Origin: Struthio camelus
Lineage: Eukaryota; Chordata; Aves; Struthioniformes; Struthionidae
DNA: 64,000 bases
NCBI RefSeq assembly: GCF_040807025.1
Contig: NC_090946.1
Coordinates: 78,552,641-78,616,640 of the forward strand
Reading direction: 5' to 3'
A program made the translations under genes and the position numbers. Below the pieces are notes generated by a model, which worked only from the letters and a program-made list of their open reading frames with translations, did not search any database and was not told where the DNA came from. Positions 25,401-36,200 of the stretch are shown here, in pieces (position 1 is the first letter of the stretch; each line of letters starts with the position of its first letter).

Positions 25401-27415
25401 AACGACCTTTGTCCTCTCTGATGCCATCAAGGCCTAAAAAAAATTACTGCATGTCCTCATAACTCGTATGGGGAGGAGGCAGACCTTCAGGCAGGGTAGA
25501 CACAGCCATTTCTTTAGCAGTGAGAACAGGCAACTTACTCTTTGTCTAGACTAAAGAAGAGGTGGTAATGGTAGTGGTATATGGTATGGTAATAGCTATG
25601 GTAATACAATGGCAATTCACTTCCCAGATTGCTGTTTCTTCTTGTGCCCATGCTTTCCAGACAGAGTAATTCTTTTTGTGGGCCCGTTAAAAGATCCCCT
25701 GTACAGACCAGTGAATAAGACTGAAATTTTTGTCTCACTGAAATCAGTGGGGAGTAGTTGCTACTGGTTTTATTGGAAAGACAATTTGGCTCCAGTCAAG
25801 TCTGTCATATAAAGAGGAAAAAATCGGTCAAGGATGGAGTGTCTCAGCACAACGAACACTTTCCAATGCCTTTTACATAGGTCATACAGTTATGTCATGT
25901 GCCTGACCTACTTTGGTTTAATAAGCTCATCTGTATGCAGTGAAAGGTAAGCAAAACCACTCTTCTGATTCCAAAAATCCGTTCTGTATATTGATACATG
26001 TATGCTGGCTTTTATGGGGACTGATACTGTGCTGATAAGGTCTATTTTTCTTTCTCTTGCAAGCAGAACTCCCACTGGCCCCCAGTGAGACCTTTGTAGG
26101 CTCAGACTAGGAGGACTGGATCCTATGATAGTAGTGGAAGGGACAATATGGCCATGATCAGCTTCAGTACCTGGACCAGAAGATGAGTGAGTAGTGGGCT
26201 GGTGGGATCTAAGAAGAATGGCAAGATGGTCACTGTGTTGAGACACAGCAAGGCTCAAAGGGGAGGTTTCAAAGATCACAGGCGGTGTGTATCCATCTTC
26301 TCCTGGAGTCATGTGCCTGTTTCTCTTTAAAAACTTCTTTCATTCACAGATGTTCAAATCCCCAGGACCCCCATGGTTCCCCTTCGCTCTGACAACTTTG
26401 TTTCTACCTCCTGCAAGGCAACCACATGCTTTCACTTCCCATTGTGTTAACGTCAGGCTCCAACTGAGCATGGGCAGCCTTACCTCCAGCAGCTCTTTCT
26501 ACTGACAGGCACACTCACTTTACTCTTTCAAAAGAGCCCCAAAGATATCTAACCGCTGTGATCAAGATGGGAGCTAAAAGCCAAAGTCAGTTAACTAAAT
26601 TCCACCTAAGTACCCAGTTCTGGTGTTTCCTAGTAGCTAAATGCCCTGAAAGGCCAAGAACCGACCCACAAGAAAAACTTGGCACAGGGACTCAGGTATA
26701 ATTTAGGCCAGGTGAATAAGTCCAAGGAGCCTAACTGAGTTAGAGCTTGGGAGAGCTGTGCCTAAGCCTCCAGGTCCCACCCTGTTGCAGTGGGCCCGAC
26801 CTCCATCAGGCTCCTTGTGAACCCCCCAGCCTTCGTCTGGAAACCCTCCACTGTGAAGCGCCCCCAGCTAGCTCGAGGTGCTTCCAAAGTGGCTGGGTGC
26901 TGTCTCTTCTCCGTTTTCTCCTCTCTTCTCTCTTTCCTCCTCAGCTGTCGCTCACCAGCATGGGCACAAGGCGAATTGCACTAAATATGTCATGGGCTGT
27001 GTTGTGGCTATCATCGTCCAGAGCCAGCCCTGAGACAACCCATCCAAGCTCAAAGCATTTCAGCATCAGAGAAAAGCTGGTTTGTCTCCCAAAATAGCTA
27101 CCGCACACGATGTGACGAATAGCAAAGCTCATTACCTGGGTCACGTTCTGGGGCGTAGCTGGCGAATGCCTCTGGGAGAGAAAATCCTGCCTGTTAAGAA
27201 TGCCCTTGATCAGCCCTAAACCTGCTTTTCCTGGGCTGGGAAGAGCTGGGAGCTGTGACAGACCTGAGCGACTAGTGCAAAGGTGAGCAGGACCCTTCTC
27301 GTAAGCATGAACACTGCTCAGTGGGAGCAGGCTGCAAACACCTTTCATTTCCTCCCTCTTTCTTTTATTATTGCTTAGCCAGTAAATCTGGGTCAATTTT
27401 TCTTTCCTTCCTCTT

Positions 27416-27439
27416 TTGTTGTTGTTGTTGTTGTTGTTG
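27416..27439. repeat. (TTG)n microsatellite
   Basis: Eight TTG units in an uninterrupted run. Simple tandem repeat in intergenic DNA. Confidence 0.85.
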
Positions 27440-28426
27440 CTCTCTTCTTTGCTTTTTTAAAACCCTGAAGAGAGAAAAATAAATAAATAAAATGAAGAAT
27501 GGAGGAAGAGAGATTTGCTTTTCATGTACTCTCTATGCATTTTATTTTGGAGATGCACAGATTTTCCTGACATTGTTTTGTTTGTCTCACCCTTGAGGAA
27601 GAGAGGTGGAAAAAAGAGCATCACTTCATTCAAGGAAAGATGAATAAAGAAGGAGTCTGCGTTGGCTTTGAGCCCCGATCCTGAAGTGACTTACCCCTGT
27701 AGTGGATTTAATCTATTTACTCCACCATTGCTAGTTCTGCCGAAGCTGTAAAACATAGTGGCTAGACCACTATGGCCTAGGCCCTGAAAATTAAGCACGT
27801 CTTTATCTGCTTTGCTGAATGGGCTAAAATATCACCCTCGCCTAAGTGCCCTGCTGGATCAGGGCCTTGTTTGTCTCAGCAAATGATGGTGCGAGGTAGA
27901 GTAGCATCTTCATGAAGAAAGCCTGGTCTGTCTTTGGTGATAGTCTGCTGAAGCAACTCAGGAGATGAATTTAACTGTTCTTTATTGTCGATGAGATGAG
28001 GCATGCCAGAAACCATGCAATTCCACAAAGGATGGTTTTATTCCCGGGAACAGAATACCCACGAATCTCCGGGCTCAGCAGCACCTTTGTTTGCCGTTAC
28101 TAGTGTTGATATTTGGTCCTGTGGGACATCTTGAGTTCGTGTTCTTTCTAGTTAATAATAACCTTCGTGTAGTCTTCACTTTGCTGGGAGGAAAGGCTAA
28201 TGCAACACTCACTGTGCTACCGCTGCTGGCTGGGAATTGTCAATAGGTCATAAATAAATCTACCGCCACACAGGAAAGACAATGAGATTATACATACTCC
28301 TACTACTGCCAATTACAGTAAGAGCAACAATTATAAGGTAGCACTCCTACAGCTACCCTGGGGAGAAAATGAGAGGAAAATGTTCCATTAGCCTAATGAA
28401 GAGAGTGTGGTAGAGCTACAGTCAAA

Positions 28427-28809
28427 TTTTCTCACTATTAGCCCCGACTGCGTGCCACTAACACACAAGGGAAGTAGGAGTCATAGGGTAACAATTAAAG
28501 TTTCTGACAATTAACCCCTATGATGTACATGCCTCTAACCTGATGAGAAAATTAAAAAGAGGCCCGTTTACATTTTCTCGCCACTAGTTCCCAGAATGTA
28601 CAATGTGGCATTTGCCCGTAACAATGAAAGTTTCTCACCAGTGAGACCTATGAAATGCCAGGCGTGTTGCAAATTTGGTGTTAAATGCTCTTAGGAGTGC
28701 TGGGGTGACAAGAAGGCGTGCAGAGATGGCTTAAACCCCTCTCCTTTAACACAGATGAAAGAGTTACTGGTACATTTCCTCATTAGTAGGAGCAAAGGAT
28801 GAAATGCTG
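28427..28809. repeat. degenerate tandem array, about 70-bp units
   Basis: A motif of the form TTTCTC-C-A-TAG--CC-ATGAATG recurs at 28427, 28501, 28573, 28631 and 28775, with spacings near 74, 72, 58 and 144 bp. The second and fourth copies share a longer match (GTAACAATTAAAGTTTCTGA against GTAACAATGAAAGTTTCTCA, 128 bp apart). The units are much diverged from each other. This could be an old minisatellite or repeated regulatory sequence; no coding frame spans it. Confidence 0.5.
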
Positions 28810-31765
28810 TGGATAATTTTCTAGTGTCCAGCCCCTGCGATATCCCCAGGGGAGAGAAGAAATATCAGCTTCAGGAGTAATACAAGGAAATATAGGAAAT
28901 ATCTAGCTGGGTTCATATAGGCTATTGGTGCAAAAGGACAATCTGAGCCACAGCTCATGATACCCACTGGTCTCACCAAAAGGTGTGTCTTTTCACATGG
29001 AGTGATTTGGTGCAGCTGTAAGCATTATGCAGTCCAGTATTCCCAAGGTTTATTCTACTATGCTACCTGAACTACTGCTGTTTCCACGGCTTCTTAAGAC
29101 AAGAGGAAGGCAATGGTATCTTGAAAACCTTCCTGTTCCAACTGTTAGGTATGCTGATTTTTAATGGTGACTCCTTGAGTATATTGTGAAGCCATAGATC
29201 AGCTTTCATGTAAAAAAATCCTGAAGAAAAATTCAAAATCTATATTAATGTAGACCCAGGCCCTCTCTTCATAGCAAAGATGAATATGTCTCTGTTTCTC
29301 AGTTGTTGCTTCTGTGACAAGTTAATATTTTCTTGAGAATCACAGCGAGAAGCCAGATTGGCATCTGGCTGGGGGATTTGGCCTATAATGTAAATTGGCT
29401 TTTATTTCGACACCCCATAAAATGTGAGAAGGGAAAAATCTGTTTTTGGAGCTCACACAGGCTTCGGTGCTAGACTATCTCAACACTACCCAGTCAGTAA
29501 CATGCTTATCCTCATAAAACCCCCCTATAGAGAACACAGGCGAGGCGGAGACCTTCCTGGGAACACCTACAGGGATGTACCCACAGTGGTGACCAGCAGC
29601 TGCCCTTGAACCACAGGCACTCCTGGATGGCTGCACCCCTGGTATCTCTTGTCTGGAAGCATCGTCCACAGATGCAGCAGCAGTATGTATTACGCCATGC
29701 TTAGCACCACGCTGGCACATCTACAGGGCCTCCTGCCCCTGGTCCAGCCTGCACAGATCTATTTGCACCACAGCGTTTGCCCAAGATCTTGGGAAGGTTT
29801 GTGGCATTTTCTCACTGCAGACTTTTCAGCTTCTCCTTCCCAAATGCTGAGCTAGCGCTCAGATCGCTGGACCATCTCACCTTTGCCATGGAAGAGGATT
29901 ACAAGGGCAGGAAAATGAGCCCATTTCACCAGAGCTGGAAACGTTTCCAAGACAGAGCTCAGTCCCTGGCATCTCAAGTCCTCCCACACCGTGTGTGAGA
30001 CACTGGACATAGGCTAGGGCTAATTGCCCTTTCGCTGTGAGTCAAAGCAATGAGATCTGCAGTGACAGACTCTCCCTCGCTGTCGCTGAGATGACCACTC
30101 TGAGATGGTTACTGCCTTGCCATTTTGGGAAACAGCCATGGATTAAGACATGCTAATTTCCTTTTACGGCTTCAGATCATCCTCCTTCAAGCTACTGTGA
30201 ACTACAGTTTTTCTAACTTGCTGCTTAGCAAAAGGCCAAGCACATTTCTGTTGCATTCACCATATCTGCTTGCCATGCCTACAAACACAAAAAGACTCTC
30301 CATCTCTCTCTGCAGGCTATCTGCCTTCCTAAATGTCCATCACTGCTACAGATTTACTGTATTTTCAGTAACTCATTTCTGAGACGAAAAGAGAACTTGT
30401 CATCCATTTATTTGTTTTACATCGGGAATGACCTCCTGGATGGGACTTTCAAAATCAGCAGAGAGGTTTAGAAGCACAAATGAATGATGCCTAAATCCTA
30501 TCATCCAATCCCATGGGTGATTTCACATTACCTGATTAGAGAGTATGTCCGGGCACACAGCTCCTCACTATCCTGGCTGAGCACTGGTGCTTTTGAACCT
30601 CAGTTTTGATGGAAGGAACATGCAGGTATGTAAAAAGGATGGGAGCCATGGGCTCCCCAAATTTAGCCCAATTTGGATGGTGGATTACGTGCTTCCAGCA
30701 CAGCACAGCAGCTGGGGAAGTGGGTTGACGATGTCCCCAACACCTTGCTGCTGCCCACATTGTCCTTCACTTACTTGTCTGGTTCAATAGCTCCAAGCTG
30801 TGCAGCTTCTGAGACGGCTCTTTTGCTTGACCCCTAGCAATATGAAGCAGAGGAATATGTTAATGACATCTGGAGGTGTACTCAGATGGAAAAATCTCAA
30901 ATATCCCCCCTTCTCCTCAAGAAAATCCTATTCATTGAGAAGGAAAATCATACCAGGGTGGGAAGCTGGAGCTGGAAGGAGCTGGAGGAAGATGATAGCC
31001 CTGAAACCACATTGGTCTCCTCCGAAGAATCCTTTCCTCACTTTACATGAGTTAGGAGCTGTGGGACTAAAAACTTCACTGATCTGAGTGATTTATGTAG
31101 CAATTTCAGAGCTGACAAGCTCTAAATGGCAAATTTGAATTCCACTTTTAGCCCCGTTAAGAGATAAGGAATAGCAATTATTATAATTACAATGTGGTTA
31201 CTTTATTGGTTAAATTAACATTTCGTTGTTGGGGTTGCTGTGCAATATACAATATTATTTTACCTACTGTGCCTTCAAAGTCATCTTGTCACAGCAACAG
31301 CATGGCAGCATGGAAAAAACCTTTTAACAAGTAAGTAAATACATGCCTTTGGGGAAGTAAGGGTGATAATTATGTCAGCTTCAATACATTTGAGGGTGAA
31401 AAAAGGCTAAAAATAAGTTGAAACAAAAATGATAGGAAATATTGAATGCTTTAAATAAAATCACTGGAATTAAAAGGGGACAAGGTATTTCTCTGAGCCT
31501 TTGAGGTGTGATTTTAATGCAGTGATCTTGCTCCTTGCAGATCCAGATGTCAATAGCCCAACTATTCACGCTGCTAGGGTCGCTTTAAGCTTACAAGGAT
31601 GAGTAAAGGGATCCTATATCCATTCTCTAGTGACAAGTAAAGATTTATTGCTATTCCCAAGTGAAATGGATGGAACAGTCTCTTCCGTATGTGATCATGC
31701 TTTTGCAAAAAAACCCTGTGGGCACGTCCATCCTTCCTTACTGTATGATGATGCTCCAAGTTTCA
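28810..31765. other. intergenic, no recognised gene
   Basis: Average-composition sequence with short chance ORFs only. I see no repeat family, exon or RNA gene that I can support between the degenerate array and the AT-rich block. Confidence 0.55.
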
Positions 31766-31980
31766 CTGTATAATATAAACTACCTGGACTACAGGTATAA
31801 TATAATACCTCTATAATATTATATATATATATAATATTATATACTATATATATATATATAAAATATTATATACTATATATATATAGTATAATATATAGAT
31901 ATAGATATAAATATATAATAATATAATAATATATAATATCTCTATAATGTAATACCTGTATAATATAAACTAGCAGGACT
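31766..31980. repeat. palindromic AT-rich block flanked by 25-bp direct repeats
   Basis: CTGTATAATATAAACTA occurs at 31766-31782 and again at 31956-31972. In both places it is followed by an eight-base tail ending GGACT, giving a 23/25 match 190 bp apart. Between them is almost pure A/T with long TATATA runs. ACAGGTAT at 31791-31798 faces ATACCTGT at 31952-31959 as an inverted repeat. The block resembles palindromic AT-rich repeats known as fragile sites in other vertebrates. It ends 8 bp before the tRNA gene. Confidence 0.7.
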
Positions 31981-31987
31981 GAGCAGT

Positions 31988-32060
31988 GCCCGGCTAGCTC
32001 AGTCGGTAGAGCATGGGACTCTTAATCCCAGGGTCGTGGGTTCGAGCCCCACGTTGGGTG
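31988..32060 (+). tRNA. tRNA-Lys (anticodon CTT)
   Basis: The 73-nt sequence folds as a complete cloverleaf: acceptor GCCCGGC pairing with GTTGGGT, D-arm TAGCTCAGTCGGTAGAGC with A-box, anticodon stem TGGGA/TCCCA with loop CTCTTAA (CTT at 32021-32023), and T-arm GTGGG-TTCGAGC-CCCAC with B-box GGTTCGAGCCC. It matches the vertebrate tRNA-Lys(CTT) sequence as I recall it, except that the last acceptor base is T rather than C, making a G-U pair at position 1-72. A TTTT terminator follows 10 nt later. It may be an active gene or a tRNA-derived retrocopy, because a CR1 fragment starts about 20 bp downstream. Confidence 0.9.
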
Positions 32061-32069
32061 CAGACATAC

Positions 32070-32073
32070 TTTT
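32070..32073 (+). terminator. candidate Pol III terminator (T4)
   Basis: The first run of four T after the tRNA body lies 10 nt past the discriminator base, the usual distance for a Pol III tRNA gene. A run of exactly four T is a minimal terminator in vertebrates. The T run may belong to the 5' junction of the CR1 copy rather than to an original tRNA gene. Confidence 0.55.
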
Positions 32074-32081
32074 CTGCCATT

Positions 32082-33202
32082 GCATCCTCATAGGTAAACT
32101 CAGGAAGTGTGGGTTGGATGAGTGGACAGTGAGGTGGATTGAGAACTGGCTGGATGGCCGAGCTCAGAGGGTTGTGATCAGTGGCGCAGAGTCTAGTTGG
32201 AGGCCTGTAGCCAGCAGTGTCCCTTGGAGGTCAGTCCTGGGTCCAGTCTTGTTCAATGTATTCATCAGTGACCGGGATGAAGGCACAGAGTGCACCCTCA
32301 GCAAGTTTGCTGATGATACTAAACTGGGAGGAGTGGCTGACACAGCAGAAGACTGTGCTGCCATTCAGAGGGACCTGGAGAGGCTGGAGAGCTGGGCGGA
32401 GAGGAACCTCCTGAAGTTCAACAAAGGCAAGTGCAGGGTCCTGCACCTAGGGAGGAATAACCCCATGCACCAGGACAGGCTGGGGGTTGACCTGCTGGAA
32501 AGCAGCTCTGCAGAAAAGGACCTGGGAGTGCTGGTGGACAGCAAGTCAACCATGAGGCAGCAATGTGCCCTGAAGGCCAAGAAGGCCAATGGTCTCCTGG
32601 GGTGCATGAGGCAGAGTGTTGCCAGCAGGTGGAGGGAGGTGATCCTTCCCCTCTACTCAGCCCTGGTGAGGCCTCCCCTGGAGTACTGGGTCCAGTTCTG
32701 GGCTCCCCAGTACAAGAGAGACATGGCACTCCTGGAAAGAGTCCAGCAGAGGGCTACGAAGATGATGAGGGGCCTGGAGCATCTCTCCTGTGAAGAAAGG
32801 CTGCGAGAGCTGGGCCTGTTGAGCCTCGAGAAGAGAAGACTGAGGGGTGATCTCATCAATGTGTACAAGTATCTGGAGGGGGGTTGTCGAGAGGATGAGG
32901 CCAGTCTCTTCTCAGTGGTGCCTGGCGATAGGACAAGAGGCAACGGGCAGAAACTGAACCACAGGAAGTTCCATCTGAACCTGAGGAAAAACTTCTTGAC
33001 TGGGAGGGTGCCAGAGCACTGGAACAGGTTGCCTAGAGAGTCATCCTGTTCCAGTCTGGAGTCTCCTTCCCTGGAGAAATTCAAAACCTGCCTGGATGCG
33101 ATCCCGGGAAATATGTTCTAGAGGACCCTGCTTGAGCAGGGGGGTTGGACTAGATGATCTCCAGAGGTCCCTTCCAACCTAAACCATTCTGTGATTGTGT
33201 GA
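32082..33202 (+). mobile_element. 5'-truncated CR1 LINE
   Basis: Chicken-repeat-1 type non-LTR retrotransposon. The copy starts inside the reverse-transcriptase domain, lacks the 5' UTR, ORF1 and endonuclease, and runs to a typical CR1 3' end (GGTTGGACTAGATGATCTCC, then CTTCCAACC and ATTCTGTGATTGTGTGACTC). Its recalled similarity to avian CR1 consensus is high, and the frame is open for more than 1 kb. Both suggest a fairly recent insertion compared with the other CR1 pieces here. The 3' end has only about two imperfect copies of the 8-bp ATTCTGTG unit. The left boundary is fuzzy because the first 15-20 bp after the tRNA do not match clearly. Confidence 0.93.
32084..33121 (+). pseudogene. CR1 ORF2 protein, C-terminal fragment of the reverse transcriptase
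   Basis: The frame encodes the CR1 reverse-transcriptase palm and the CR1-specific C-terminal region. The catalytic-loop block FADDTKLGG (near 32308-32334) is present, followed by the thumb and connection blocks ECTLSKF..., [13 protein letters not shown] and [17 protein letters not shown]. The upstream part of the enzyme and the endonuclease are missing, and the usual [14 protein letters not shown] block reads [14 protein letters not shown], so it is a dead copy. The open frame also reads back into the tRNA with an ATG at 32036, but that start is an accident of the junction. Confidence 0.85.
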
Positions 33203-36200
33203 CTCTACAGGAGCACCTGTGGATTTTCAGCTTGAGCACAGTTTTCGGGTGTGCTTGTCTGAAACTTTCTGGTAGCATTGTGCAAGACACAAAGCAAAGA
33301 TGGCCCTTGCTTCTGGGCTACACCATCACCCCCACACACGAGAGGAAGTAAAAACACTGGAGAAGAGCCACAGAAAGGGTGTTGTATGCCAATTTCGGGC
33401 CATCAGGAGGAAAAGGAAGCCTCCTGGTACACACCCAAGTCTCGCACCAGTAGCTTGGCTGGCCTGAGTGATCTCATTGGAATTCAATCTCGTGCGGCTT
33501 TGGAGATCAAGATGGACCTTGGCCACCATCCCAGATCTTAGGGCTGGTGGAGTGCAACATCAAGTCTCCAGCATAAGCTGGAGTTGTTATGGCTTGTTCT
33601 AGCCTTTGCTAGAGAAGATCCAGATTTCGTGTCTCTAATACATGTGTATTTGCTGCCAGGCACATCTTATCGGATTGCTTTGGGACTTACTGAACAGCTG
33701 CACCCTCATTATGGGGCAGGAGAGAGGTTGTGGCACTTGCCAAAGGAGTGCCCCGCTTTGGGAACTGTAGGCAAAAGATTCTCTCCTCCCAAAATACTCT
33801 TCCTCCCTCTCATTATGGCTGTGTTTGATAGCCCTTGCCTGGTAATCCCGCACCAAGGCAGGCCAGACACGTGTGGATTCTCCTGGGGTGGGAAGAGCAC
33901 TGGAGGCTTTTTGGAGAAAGGCAAGGCCTGGGCATGCAGGTCATCAAGCAGCCTTGCTGCCACAGAGCATCCTGCAGTCAAATCCTGCCCGTTGAGTGTT
34001 TGCTGAGTCTGCACCAGGGCCAGCATTTGCCTGACCCAAGGATCAGGGACTGGCTGCTGCCCTCTCTTTGGTCTTTCCTTCTACTCTGCCCCCGATGTCA
34101 AGAAGAGGAGAGGGAGACCATAAAAAGTCAGAAAACATCCCTTCCTGTGAGCAAGCGCTCCCTTGGCTCATGTCTTTGGGCCAGCAGGCATGAGCTGCAG
34201 ACAACAAAAGGATTTTTAACTTAATTTTCCCAAATAATTGGCAAGGACAGAGATTGATCTGAGAGGAGAATTTGAAATCATCACTGAGAAATATATCAGC
34301 ACTAGATCTGCTTTCTGCTGTGTGCCATGTGCCCCATCATGCAAGGACCAAGGAAGAGCGTAGAAATGGATATTTTTCATCCATAGCAACAGTCCCCAAG
34401 CTTTCTAGTTCAGACTCCCAGCGATGGTGCTCCCCATTTGGACAGCTGAGGTCAGATCCCTACCCTGAAACACGAGCCCTGGCTTGGGAGCCACTGTGCC
34501 GGAGCCAGCCCTACCGCGAGAGAGAGAGAAACTGCTGTGGTTAATCACAGTAACTATTCTTCCCGTTGAAACCATTCAGCTGGGCTCTAACTGGGTGTAT
34601 TTCCCTGCCTTTTTCCCTCAACATTTTATTCTACAGATACTCTAGTGCTTTATTATCTATAAAATAAAATCTGTGACCTAAGTCAGAAGGATGTTTCATG
34701 ATGTACATATGATTTGCCTTCCCTCCCCCAGTTCAGCTTCCTCTCCTTCCCCTTCTCCTCTGCTGATTTAAAGTCCGAAAGTTCAGTAGAAATTGTAGCT
34801 ATGAACATGCAATTATTCTTTTTACAAGCTAACGAATATCCCATGCATATTTGATTACTATATTCAATTACACATCCACTTAAACAATACCCACACACTA
34901 GTTTGCATCTGTATAAAGCTTTGATTGGACACTTTGAACTGATTGTTTGCTGTGTACTCTGGTCTCCATGTAGAAAATCAGCAGGACTGTTGCATAAAGC
35001 ACATGTCAAGTCAGCCATGTGCATAAAATTACATTATTTTCAAGAGAACTTGATTTGGAATCAGGAAAAATCCCTCGCACTGTGCTTTTCCTAAAGCGAA
35101 TGAGCCCTGGGGGAAGAAAGCCTTCTCTTGAGTGCAATCTTCAAAACCTGAGTTTCCTTTCATTAGGCTGGGAGTGGGAAATATGGTTTTTTTCCACAAT
35201 AAAATGCTTGTTTCCGCTAGTCTTTCCTCAGAATGGTGCAGTCTGACCAGAGCAGTTGAAGAGGAGACTAATCTAGCTCCAACACTTCAATAAAATGTAA
35301 ATGTTTGTCATAATAATGCCTCCATTGTTAGTACCAAACTGGGATTTTTCAACCTCTGACTCCCAGCAATGACGAGCTGAGTAGCAACAGCATAGTGCTG
35401 AAAGAATTTTTCAACAGCAATTTGCTTGTTCCAATTTGCTTTTCAGGGTTGCTGATCAGGATTGCTGGAGAGCCCGTAAAAGGATCTCGTTCTTTTAATT
35501 TGGCCCAGCCTCTCCTCTTGTTCTACTCATATTTAGTTTCTTTGGTAGTTCCACTGAGTAAGTTAATTGAATTAGAAGTGCCACCAGGAGCTTGCATGCA
35601 GATCTACAGTTTCACGCATAAACCCAGCTCCCTTCGGCTGCAGAAACAGATATGTGCACCTGTTGAGAAGGTGAAGAAATGTCTAGAGATGATTTATTCC
35701 CCTGACGACAGCTCCTGATTCTCTTCTCAGGTTGGTCTGACAATAAAAGTACCCTAAGCTGGCACACTAGGCTGTATCAGTTATACGCCGGCGTGTTCTT
35801 CAGACAAACACAAATGAGATGGAGAAATATAATCGGTGAATTAGAAAAAAGATTGAAAGTGCAGTGATTTGAAAAGTGATTTTGTAGGAATGGATTGATG
35901 TAGCTCCATGCTGATTGTCTCCCCCTGACTTGAGCCCAAATGTGTCTGTTTTAGCAGTTCCGAGAGTTATTTTTCTAATTGCTCAATCTGCAATCTCAGC
36001 TCACCCACAAATATTAATAAATAAAATGATGCCAACGGGATTCTGACCTTTTTTCTGCTGGTGCAAAGCCTACTAAATTTCAGTTAAGCACAGGGTTCAC
36101 TATAGACACCCCCTTTCTGTCGGTAAATGAAACAAAATCATAATCCATGCTTGCTATTGGATTTTTAATGAGATTTTGGAGCAAAAGGCCCATAAAATTG

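Larger units (their letters stand above)
13039..28426. other. intergenic, no recognised gene
   Basis: No ORF here matches a protein I know. Visible items are a CT-rich microsatellite near 13360-13380, a 48-bp tandem duplication near 15.3 kb, an AT-rich homeobox-motif-rich stretch near 16.2-16.4 kb, a GGATGTTACA pair near 17.9 kb, a GC-richer interval at 20.4-21.3 kb with a 226-codon open frame of unknown meaning, and a TTG microsatellite at 27.4 kb. Degenerate reptile-repeat-like phrases also occur near 13.5-13.7 kb. Confidence 0.55.

Noticed and set aside
32164-33084. Several minus-strand ORFs of 66-143 codons
   Set aside because: Antisense shadows of the CR1 ORF2 fragment.
33584-34224. 140- and 129-codon overlapping plus-strand ORFs
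   Set aside because: Two frames open over the same interval with no similarity and no splice support; chance in a GC-richer stretch.
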